A stretch of DNA of 64,000 bases from Agarophyton chilense. Its lineage: Eukaryota; Rhodophyta; Florideophyceae; Gracilariales; Gracilariaceae. Where the stretch lies: the NCBI GenBank assembly GCA_030374765.1, contig JARGXX010000004.1, positions 620,001 through 684,000 on the forward strand, written 5' to 3'. Every line of letters begins with the position of its first letter. Within the stretch, counting starts at the first letter, position 1. The position numbers were made by a program, and so were the translations under genes. Shown piece by piece: positions 45,139 to 54,265 of this stretch. The notes below the pieces were generated by a model, which had not been told where the DNA came from, did no database searches, and saw only the letters and a program-made list of their open reading frames with translations.

Positions 45139-46842
45139 ATGAACCCTTCCGCGCTGCACAACTCCAACAACGGAGACGTACACTCAGAGGGTCCTTATGC
45201 CATCAGCGGTTTCAAATCGCAAGCTGCGGCGCCTTCGGTCTTCAGATCAACTCGGTCTCTTCGGGTGGGTTTCCACTCCTTGCTTTTATTGCCTTCATCT
45301 TCAGGTGTGATGCCAAATGCAGCTTATGTATCCTCCACTGGGACCATTGGAGCGCCATCTCGTCGGGCTAAACGCAGCTATCCAGGTTTCGTGGGCTTGG
45401 TGGGACGAGACCCTCTCAGGGATGCTGACCTCTTCGCACAGGCTCCCTGGTTTGACCCAGTCGCTCTTCGCGATGACGCGTTGATCAAGCGATACGTCTT
45501 CAGCGGTTACGTTCTCGATGGCCTTTCATATGCGGCTATCCGCAGCAACGATTGGCTTACTCACTGTGCTTTGCCAGATAACGCGATTGCCCGGTACACC
45601 AATGAAAGTATGGACAAAGCCCGAACTCGGTTCACGAAGCTAAGATACCAGCGTCTGCACCGTTTCATGAGCACGGTCGTTCTCACTGTAGATTGTAATC
45701 TGAATCCCTGGATGGCTCGCACGAATGGCGAAGGATAATCGTACATCGATACCTTATACGAATTCTACGTCGACAAATGGCGCGGCTAACGCGATGTACG
45801 CGACGCAGCACTCTGCTTTCGCCGGCTCTTGCTCCGTGCCGTCTTCCGTTTCGTCCACAAGAGGGACATGACTTATTGGACTTATCCTCGTTGGGAACGA
45901 CGTACGAGATCCCGATTGGGGTACCCGGTTCCATACCAAATGATCGAGATTGATCGAATTAGGCGGAATGCTCGCGTCGGACGCTCTGTCGCGCTACTAG
46001 AACACTGGGCGGAGATCGAGAGCCCTCGTGGATGTCCGGTGGAGCTTCCTCCTGCTATAACTTATATCGGTTCTGCGTTGATCAACGACCCTTTCTTGCG
46101 ATACTGGACGGTCGTGTTCTCCGAATTCATTGCCAAGATGGCAGCGTATAACGTCTCAGATGCATAAGATACCTATCGTGTTTGGTACATGTCACGAAGA
46201 GCGCGAAGATATAGGAGGCAACTCGATCCTTCCCTTGTGTTGGGGTCACGTGCCAATTTTGACGAAACCCTACTTTTGGTAGACTTGATCGACAGTATCG
46301 ACTAGTACTGGGTTCCATTGCAGCAATCAGCTAGAGGCATAAGGGTGCGTCATCGAGATCACTCGCCGAGACGCACAGCTAATGCTGGAGATTTTGTAAT
46401 GTACAATCCCTGAACCAGCCAGATAATCACGTCTGATCAGGCTCGTGATCTTCGTGCGAATCCTAGAGAGTTCCCTTCTAATCAGCGTACTGGATATGTG
46501 AACGAGTCCACACCTTCCCAATTTGCAGATCTGAAGTATGAAGAAGCTCCAGGTGCTGATGCAAAACTCGGTTTCGAGGATGAACCTGGACTATCCGGTA
46601 CAGCGCCTGTGAATGCTGCTTCGCCACCAACGTCTGCGACATCGGGTGTTAACCCGTCGATGGAATACTATCATAGGTTTTCCCAACAACCGAGCGATGA
46701 TAAGGATCCATTTTTTGGCACCGTTGAGGCAATTTCTCTTAGAGGCGGGTTTCCCCGATGCACAGCTGCAAGGCGATCGTGCTGCGCTTACCGCCATGCT
46801 GAATCATCGTACCAGCGGGTATGTTTTTTTGACCGACTTTAG
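45139..46842 (+). pseudogene. Antisense accessory ORF of gypsy D (aORF-D)
   Basis: Opposite to D pol, between chromodomain and LTR. One phase runs from ATG 45139 (MNPSALHNSNNGDVHSE) to about 46300 with stops at 45736, 45790 and 46165. Blocks: DALIKRYVFSGYVLDGLSYA, AIRSNDWLTHCALP, DAALCFRRLLLRAVFRFVHK, TYWTYPRWERRTRSRLGYPV, RYWTVVFSEFIAKMAAYNV, YRVWYMSRR, VLGSRANFDETLLLVDL (about 46236-46290). Then FVMYNP-x-TSQI (46390-46425) and a Ser/Pro/Ala-rich tail with FLLEAGFPDAQLQGD in another frame. The order matches aORF-A and aORF-B. No known domain. 46843-46949 holds a CTT repeat and no gene. Confidence 0.6.
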
Positions 46843-46949
46843 ATGGCGTCAATACCCTTGAGGCGATAACATAAACCAAATTCTTCTGTTTCCGTGACCT
46901 CACGTGTTCCTAAGTACTTTTTCTTCTTCTTCTTCTTGAGTCTTGTCGT

Positions 46950-47259
46950 CTACAATTCTTCTTCTAAGGGGAACGGGAATTCACACTCGTTCTGCAGAAT
47001 CGCGTCTAGAAAGCCCATCATTGCGGCGTCGATCTCCGCAGGGAGTGGTAGTCGAATGCGACGATGATAACGCAAAACCTGTGAGAGCGGGATATGAGTT
47101 ATAGGCTCCCGAGTATCCGCATCCGGAGGAACGCCTTGCCAACGGATACAATACAGTAGTCTGTGGTTGTCTTCGTCTTTGCCGTGATCGATGATGCGGT
47201 CTATGAGGTAATCGTGGGCATTCAGGCGGATGGCGCGAGGTTCCGGTTCACCGGTTTAT
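46950..47259 (-). pseudogene. pol: Gypsy D chromodomain (C-terminus of integrase)
   Basis: About 103 codons without an ATG: GEPEPRAIRLNAHDYLIDRI, then LLYCIRWQGVPPDADTREP and LSQVLRYHRR, a full-length chromodomain; the hydrophobic/aromatic core positions (Y, W) are present. It ends at a TAG (46950-46952). It is separated from the preceding integrase part by stops at about 47260-47350. Such domains bind histone tails or otherwise direct integration; the target here is unknown. Confidence 0.75.
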
Positions 47260-47350
47260 ACCGTGGAACAAACGAACGCGTTAAATCGTGACGGGATGTG
47301 AAAACGTTTTTTGTTTCCTTAAACCTCCCTATAGAGCGCTTGGAAACTCC

Positions 47351-48880
47351 CTATATCTTCAAGTTGAGCATGCGTAGTCTGGTCGGACAGCTTAGGGCTT
47401 TTTGTGCCATTGTAACGACGTTCTCGGCTTCTGATGGCATAGTCGTCGGGTCTACGGTTACCCGTTTTTCTTCACGTTGCGTGTTCTTTCTGTCTTTCTC
47501 AGGGTCCTGAGCCAGACCGGGCTTCTTCACCGAGGGTTCGGCCGGAAATGGATCCACCGCCAATGGAGGTTTAGCCTCAACTTCGTCTTCATCTCTTTGG
47601 GCTGCTGACAAGCGCGATCGCTGAGCCAGTGGCGATCCACTTGACAGTTCAACCTGAACGGGTAATGGCGTGTGCGCAGCCCATTCTGGACCGTATCTAA
47701 CTGGGCCAAAATTGAAAATATGTTTCCTGTCTTCAGCTACTGTGGTCGTACAAGAGTGCTGGCTCTGGCCACGGGGCTTATACAGATTTTTCGGACACTT
47801 GCCATTGGATGCCACTGTACTGCGGCGCAGCGAGAGATCACGAGCCGTGTCAGCGCCGTGTGCCACGGGAGGCGGGTCGTCTGATTCGACAGGTAGCTCC
47901 CGTTCCTGCTGATAAACAGCGCTTCCTTTCCCAGTTTCCTGGGGTTCAGAGCTGTCTGGTGCGGTTTCAATGCGATTGTGCGAAAATCGTTCAACGTCCT
48001 CTCCTGTCTTCAGGACTACTGTGTCATCGGTGAACTCCATTACCTTGAAAGGTCCGGATGCTACCGGTAGCAATATTTGACGTGGTTCAATTTGCTTTTC
48101 AGGTCGCTCCACGCGAAAAAACGCGTATCATCCTACCCGGAGATCTGACAACTGTCTTCGCCGTAGGGCGTCCGAATTACGTTTGTAACGAGCTTTCGTT
48201 TTTTCCGATTCTCGAACTGCTTGCTCTGTCCTTAGCCTCACGTCGCTTCTCTCGGCTTGTCTTCCTCGACTTCGTCCAACCTAATAGGTAGTGACGGTGA
48301 GCTACGTGATGACACGAAATCAAAAGGAGCCGCCTTTGTAGACTTATGCACTTGTGTGTTGTACCCATAACAGAGTGTGTTTGTGTATATATCCCACTCC
48401 TTAAGGTAATTCGCGATGTAATGCCGAAGAGCGGCTAAGAACGTACGGTTGTAGCGTTCCACTTGACCATTACACTGTGGGTGGTAAGTCTTGGTAAACA
48501 CGTTCTTGATGCCCATTATTCGGCACACGCTCTTAAAGAACTTAGCAAGAAACTGCTTTCCATTATCTGATAGCAGAATTTCCGGCGGTCGGTACACATA
48601 CACCCAGTATTTGATGAAAGTCTGAGCTATTACGAAGGCGGTTATCTTCTTCAACGCTACAGTCCGTACAAGTTTTGAGAATCGATCCGTAACGTAACTA
48701 CCAATAGGTAGCGATATCCTTGATTGGAACGAACTAGTTCTCCAAATATGTCGATGCTGAAGAATTGTAGAGGCGCCTTCGCCGGGAAAGGGGTCATCTT
48801 TTCCTCTTCTTAAAGAGCTTCATGCGATTCATCGCACACGTTAGGAAAAGATTTACCGTAGTATGGCATTCCATTGCCAG
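47351..48880 (-). pseudogene. pol: Gypsy D integrase core and GPY/F region
   Basis: Directly left of the DIRS-like insertion the frame gives LAMECHTTVNLFLTCAMNR, the second half of the zinc region (first Cys replaced by Phe), then after a frame change FFSIDIFGELVRSNQGYRYL (first catalytic Asp). 48654-48238 gives LLSDNGKQFLAKFF (second Asp) and NGQVERYNRTF (Glu). 48112-47351 has VASGPFKVMEFTDDTVVL (GPY/F) and a long charged linker. All three D-D-E residues are present. Broken by frameshifts and the insertion. Confidence 0.87.
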
Positions 48881-49864
48881 TGTTGTTTTAATCCAGAGTC
48901 TGCGTAGGGATTATTATTTCCGGAGACTTGACGAAAAATTGACGCCTCTGCGTTTGGTCGACTGAAGCTTTGCTCCACCTCCTCGTGGTGTCGACTAGGC
49001 AGCGTAAGCTGGCTAACGGAGTAAGTCAGTGAGGGATCCCTGTTGGAGAGGGAAGTCATCAGGCCTCCGTAGGCCAGTGACCCCTATCAAGTTGGTGTGT
49101 TTTCCAGAATTTTTGAGACTTGTTTCAATTTTCTGAGGAAATTAAAATTTCGGTACGTCAAGGCCGGGCGTTGCGGTATGCTGGCGAAAATTAATTTTTT
49201 AAGGCTAGGTTCGAGGAAATGCAGAGCTTAAGTGATTTCCCGTATGGTTTGTTGTTCATTGGGCTTTGATGGCGTTGCTTGTGTTAGAGTCCGGAAACGG
49301 AATTATGTAAGGTCTTTCCTTAGTTGACTGATCAGGGGGTTTTCCCACGTGCGCAGGTTTATCGTCAGTGCAATCTGGGAGCTCGCGTGAAGGTCGTATC
49401 TGGCTGGGGGTTCTGCGTGTTTTTTAATCGAGTCTTATAAAGTTTTTTGAAGTTGCATATCGGAATTAACGGTTTTTGCGATATTGGTGTTTAGTTTTTG
49501 AAAGGTTTTCTGGAAAACAATTATTCAAATTTCATTACCATGCGCCTTGCGTAGTACGTAAGGCGGGGGTGTTTAAAGCACCAAGGTCTGTCCAGTAGTA
49601 ACTGTGGGTAGTGTTGTCGAGGCACGAATCTCAGGAACCTGGTGGATACGAGGCCCGGACCTAATTCCACTTGTATGGAGGTGGGGTGACGGCTGCACCT
49701 ATTTAGGTCGCGCGCTCAGCCAGGAGCAGCCCTCCTAAAAGCGCAAGCGTGCACTGCGGGTTAAATTAGTCCCGAGGACAGAATGGGTTGACCGTCCTTA
49801 GAGGTGATGGACCTGCTACAAACAAATTTCAAACTGCAGGGCTTTCGAGCAGAAAATCGAGGGC

Positions 49865-50953
49865 ATGGGGGAAGATGCCTTGGGCGTCATAAGAGAAGCT
49901 TTTCGCGGTAGGCTTTCGGTTTACCTTGGAGAAAAGTCACAGAGCAAAAATTCTCTCCTTCGTGTAATCAGGAATGAGATTACGGGGATCCCTAAAGAGG
50001 GAGAGACGGACGTCTTGTTCCATTGCATTGAAGATAAATCATACCCACTGAGTGTCGGAGGGAGTGCGTCGAAAGCGGGGTCTGCTAAGAGAGTAGCGAG
50101 TACTCGAGTTGTAACCGTCTCGGATCAAAAACCTCGAGGGCGTTCGAAACGCGTGACTGGGAGCAAAGAGGGTGAATCCTCGAGTGAATACGAGTCCGAG
50201 TCCGCTCCAGATTATGACTCTGAGGAAGAGGCTACTACGCGCCCCAGTGAAATGCAGAAAATTATTTCTTTGATGGAGGGGTTGGAGAAGGCGGAGAAAC
50301 GCATGACTAAAGACATTAAGGAATTGAAGGGGTCGCGGTCAAAGAAGAAATCAAAGGGGGAGGATTTTCTTGTCGACATCAGACAGGCGATGAAAGAAGC
50401 TGCTGTCGATTCCAGCAATGACTCTGGCTCAGAGTCCGGCGGTGGAGATGAGGGAATTTCGAGCCTTGCGAAGAAGGCTTTGAATTCGAAGCGACAGAAG
50501 GCGAACAAGAAGTTCTGGGTTTCTGTCGCTAGCAAACCGTTTCCTGAACAATATGTTTCGGTTGACAGTCTTGAAGGGGAAGATATGCTCTGCAAAGCCC
50601 TGACGAATTATCCGACGGTCTCTGCGTTGGTTGAAGCTCGTCATTCGACGGGCATTCAGAACCGCCGGGAAGCTGCAACACTGGCTCGGATTATTCACTG
50701 CCTCGTCAGCGCTTTGGGCGTTATGCGCGCTAAAAATGAGTTGGCGGTGGAGTCGGCAATTCGTATGTTGGATGCAGTGACAATGGTTGACAAGACTGGC
50801 AACTGGGAAGCAGCCAGAGAACTCGAAGAGGAGCACGACGATTTGATAAGCGATTCAATGAAGCGAAGGCTTCACAAGTCGGAAAAACTTCGTAAGGAGT
50901 TTAAGAAGGATAAGTCTGCCTTGCGGAAGCAAGGATACGGGAACGAAAATTAA
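49865..50953 (+). CDS. DIRS-like element ORF1 (gag-like)
   Basis: Intact 362-codon frame beginning MGEDALGVIREAFRGRL. N-terminal domain about 1-65; a basic, Ser-rich linker with KPRGRSKRVTGSKEGESSSE (about 95-115) and acidic YDSEEEATTRP; a coiled-coil-like helix MQKIISLMEGLEKAEKRMTK (about 130-150); basic SRSKKKSKG; a second helical domain (230-350) ending in lysine-rich KLRKEFKKDKSALRKQ. No zinc knuckle. Position and composition fit the gag-like ORF1 of DIRS-type elements, which presumably packages the RNA. It is the best-preserved gene of the element. Confidence 0.7.
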   Translation: MGEDALGVIREAFRGRLSVYLGEKSQSKNSLLRVIRNEITGIPKEGETDVLFHCIEDKSYPLSVGGSASKAGSAKRVASTRVVTVSDQKPRGRSKRVTGSKEGESSSEYESESAPDYDSEEEATTRPSEMQKIISLMEGLEKAEKRMTKDIKELKGSRSKKKSKGEDFLVDIRQAMKEAAVDSSNDSGSESGGGDEGISSLAKKALNSKRQKANKKFWVSVASKPFPEQYVSVDSLEGEDMLCKALTNYPTVSALVEARHSTGIQNRREAATLARIIHCLVSALGVMRAKNELAVESAIRMLDAVTMVDKTGNWEAARELEEEHDDLISDSMKRRLHKSEKLRKEFKKDKSALRKQGYGNEN

Positions 50954-51146
50954 TATAAAAACAACGACAGCAACAACAACAACAATTTTTAATTCGACGA
51001 GCATGCGGGACGTGCTTCCTATGTTAGGGGCGTCTGATATACAGGACGGGGATACAAAGAAAGAAAGCGCACGACAACGACAAAAGTAGAGACGCAAGAA
51101 GAAAATCCAAAGTATACTTGAGGGTCTTCGAATTGGGCTTAATTGC

Positions 51147-52258
51147 TTGTATGCCTGGCATGTCTACCCCTTTCTACCGGTACAAGAGAGGAACGCTGTC
51201 CAAAGCCTGGAGAGCAATATCTTGCAAGGCATCGGGGAGGACTCATACCGCCGAAATTATTTCGTTGCGGAGGAGTTTGTAGGAGAGTTTGATTCTACGT
51301 TCGAATACAGTGACCCACACCAATGGGTCTGGCTGAATCTGGACCGAGTATCATTGCCAGAAAATGGTCTGGCAGCCTCGGCTGATACTATCTCATTACT
51401 ACCAGGGGATATACAGCTACTATATATGACTAGAAAAATTATCCGAGGAGATGAAGAGGTGAAAGGAGCTAAGAAGTCGTTTTGTGGAGTGAAGGCGAAA
51501 GATTACAATGCCCTGATTAGAAGACTGGTTAAAGGGGGGTTAGTAGATCTGAGGGAAAGGAAACCGAAAGTTGTTAATGGTGTTTTTGCGGTCCCTAAAA
51601 AAGAGGGAAAACAAAGGCTCATAATCGACGCTCGGAACGCTAAACTTCAGTTTACCGATCCGCCAAAAATTGAACTTCCTAACCCAGGGCATCTGGCGAG
51701 ATTACACATCCCGGAAGGACGAACGCTTTATGTTGGAAAGTCAGACATGGACAATCAATATCAACGAATGAACTTACCGGGATGGATGAATACGTATTTT
51801 GGTTTGCCACCAATCGAAGTTGAAAGGAAAAAATATTCTCCGTCATGCTCTCAATGCCCATGGGGTGGTGACACTCCGTCTTTGTGGCTCAGAAAATCCA
51901 TCCAGAAATGTTAGCTCGCGCTAAGCTCTCCATGGACGACTGGGTAGCGGATTCAATTTCCGTTGGCGAATATAAATCTGGAGCTTACGTGGACGATAAT
52001 TTTTCGTTTGGAACAAGCAAAGAGATGTCGGAAAGAAATCTGCGGGCCGTGATAAAGGAGTCTGAGCGTAGCTCTTTTCCTTCGCAGGCGACAAAAGTAC
52101 CATGGCCTGCAGAAGAAGGAAGTACAGAAGTATTGGGAATTGAAGTCGGGAAAAATGTCGTATTGATGCCAAAAAGAGAAAAAATGAGAACGATGATAAC
52201 AATTACTGAAAACATGCTAAAAAGAAGATACGGAAAGTGCAAGAAGAAAAAAGCATAA
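51147..52258 (+). pseudogene. DIRS-like element reverse transcriptase
   Basis: 51147-51830 carries LVKGGLVDLRERKPKVVNGV, FAVPKKEGKQRLIIDARNAK and the first catalytic block YVGKSDMDNQYQRMNLPGWM (Asp of SDMDN), then FGLPPIEV. A frameshift near 51835 leads to the frame of 51884-52258 with PMG-x-HSVFVAQKIHPEML (one TGA) and the catalytic AYVDDNFSFG, then a thumb region with STEVLGIEVGKNVVLMP. The wording NARNAK-like/DMDNQYQ is that of DIRS/Ngaro RTs, not gypsy. Two defects only. Confidence 0.85.
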
Positions 52259-52870
52259 TTGGAAAATGGGCGTGGTTTATACTCTTAAGGAGGCCACTCT
52301 TTTCGGTCTTCGAAAAAATATATTCCATTCCGTCCTCGACCAAAGAATATGTTGGCGGCAACGAGGTTAGCAGGAAGAAGCTGGATTTAATTTTAAAGCA
52401 AGCATCGTTGATCCAGATTATTATTTCTACGTCGTTCAACACAACAATCCTTTGTACAGACGCAAGCTTAATTGGCGGAGGAGTAGTTTATACCGGTTGC
52501 CGAGATCCTTCCAAAATTTGCGAAGGATCAGATCGGATTGAATGGATTGAAGAACAGGAGTGGAAAATTGCGATACCACATCGTTGGAAGAAAAAACACC
52601 CGATACACATTTTAGAGGGCTAAGCAGTCATTCTTGGTCTGCGTTGGCTTCTTCGAAATCGGAATAATTATCGAGCACGGATAATTATGTTTATTGCTAA
52701 CCAGTCGCTTCTTGGAGCTTTTCTAAAGGGCCGTAGCAGTAAGCGAAGCTTTAACTGGATCTGCAGGCGCGTTGCCGCGTTGGTACTCGTTGCTGACCTA
52801 ACAATGGATTTTTTTATGTCTCTAGCGGGGAAAATCCAGCCGATGAACCGTCACGGGCTTTTTGATCTAG
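52237..52870 (+). pseudogene. DIRS-like element RNase H
   Basis: Starts SIIGKWAWFILLRRPLFSVF (connection), then TTILCTDASLIGGGVVYTG (first catalytic Asp), HILEG-stop-AVILGLRWLL (catalytic Glu, TAA at 52621), and IANQSLLGAFLKGRSSKRSF, where the usual Asp before Asn is Ala. Near 52810 a shift of one frame gives YVSSGENPADEPSRAF, the last RNase H block with its Asp. A stop, one substitution and a frameshift inactivate it. Confidence 0.8.
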
Positions 52871-53811
52871 CTCACCGACGGGCAAAAGCGGCAACACTGC
52901 AGGGATACCGTAAGAACCTTGGTTATTTCGTGGAGTGGCTGGCGCAACAACCAGTCGCTCGCCGTCGATGTACGAACGCAGAAGAAGTTGATAAATTGTT
53001 CACGAGGTATTGCATTGATCTTTTTCATGGTAACCAACACTTGAAGGCAGGAGGTGTTGCTCAGGCAAAATCACCGTTTGAATTTTTTTCTCCCCGAACT
53101 TAGCGGGAAATTGGTATTGGCGAATCAAAGTATACAGGGCTGGACAGCATCGCGCCCTAACATTCATTTTGGCGTGTGTCCGGAAATCGTTGTATACGGA
53201 TTCGCATTGGATCTTTTTAAGCACGGGGATCCGGATCTGAGGGTAGGATTGATGCTGCTGTTTGGTGGGTATCTCATGTTAGGGGATTTATTGCAGCCAA
53301 AATTCTTAGAAGTCGCCATGCTGCCGCTAACCGAAAAGCGGCCGCACTATGGGATACTCAACATTGCGATAGGAAAACGTGGCCTTAATGAATCCGTCAC
53401 GATATTGTATTTTTGGCGGTTTTGTTAAACAAGTTTGTTAGAAGAAGGAAGTTGGCAGAAGCAGAATTTCTTTTCCCGTATCAACCAGCCCGGTTTCGGG
53501 CCGGTCTCCGACGAGCCTTCGAACGTCTAGGGATTCCGTTCGCGATTACTCCACACATGTTTAAGTACGGCGGGGCGACCACCGATAAGCTTTTTGTTCG
53601 CGCCGACCAGGATATTAAATGCGGAGGACTTTGGCAAAGCGATAAGAATTTTAGGGGATATATTCAACCACACAAATTATACCAAGCGCTCAACGAACTA
53701 TCCCCGGCCCAACGTCAGTCATTTGAGGCGGTTTACACCAGGGCATACACATCTTTCAACGTGCCACCGCCAGATCGGGCTGGAAGTTTGAATTATCATG
53801 TGGAAACTTAA
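52860..53811 (+). pseudogene. DIRS-like element tyrosine recombinase
   Basis: Integrates circular cDNA by strand exchange in DIRS elements. The core-binding part reads AHRRAKAATLQGYRKNLGYF and continues to 53103; a frame change near 53080 gives 53054-53428 with GGYLMLGDLLQ, where the first catalytic Arg is replaced by Met, and another near 53420 gives 53413-53811. There ITPHMFKYGGATTD is the H-x-x-R block with Arg replaced by Lys, and GLWQSDKNFRGYIQ holds the nucleophilic Tyr. His and Tyr are kept, both Arg lost. Ends LNYHVET before a TAA at 53809. Confidence 0.85.
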
Positions 53812-53841
53812 GCCGAAACTCGTTTTCGTTTAAGACAGTTC

Positions 53842-53920
53842 GTCAGAATTCTGCACCCGACTCGCCGAATTCTGACACTCGGAATCAGTTTTCTGGAAAA
53901 ACCATTATAACAGAAAACTG
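53842..53920 (+). repeat. Twin inverted repeats in the 3' region of the DIRS-like element
   Basis: First pair GTCAGAATTC (53842-53851) / GAATTCTGAC (53867-53876). Second pair CAGTTTTCTG (53886-53895) / CAGAAAACTG (53911-53920). The second pair is kept in the deleted copy (16265-16299). They lie 30 bp after the recombinase stop and could be recombination or RNA structure signals. Confidence 0.8.
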
Positions 53921-54265
53921 TCTCCTGGAATATCAACTTAGAGCTTGGAACCTATGTCAGACGGAAGTTTAGTTTGGATAGTAGTAGTGGACTTGGTTTT
54001 AGGAATTAAATGGGTTTTAGGAATTTAATGGGTTTTAGGATTGGTTTTTGGGGAGTGGGGGTGAGCTGGCTGGGACTTAGTTATTTTTTTGGTTAAGTCG
54101 CTCGGATTCCATCGCGTGGTAGTTTAAAACACTATAGCTTCGTATTAAAAATTGAAATGTTGTTGTCAAAAAATTATTTTTTATCTTGTCAATAGTAGTT
54201 ACTTAAAAAATGCGAAGCGTAATAGTACGAGCGTAGCGAGCTGTCATGTAGTCAATGAGAGGAAA

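Larger units (their letters stand above)
48881..54265 (+). mobile_element. DIRS-like tyrosine-recombinase retroelement inserted in integrase of D
   Basis: Sits between codons for FYWP (right) and LAMECH (left) of D integrase. Order: 5' region (48881-49864), ORF1, RT, RNase H, tyrosine recombinase, and a 3' region with twin hairpins. There are no LTRs of the gypsy type and no DDE integrase. The combination RT + RNase H + tyrosine recombinase defines the DIRS/PAT/Ngaro order. The same left and right ends are found joined in the deleted copy at 15934-16534, which fixes both termini within a few bases. The 5' region codes for LIQSLRRDYYFRRLDEKLTP at 48882-48950, then has no gene up to 49864. Confidence 0.88.

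Noticed and set aside
47672..48291. Plus-strand frames opposite D integrase
   Set aside because: They mirror the conserved integrase and GPY/F coding on the minus strand and lie outside the antisense ORF position seen in A, B and D.
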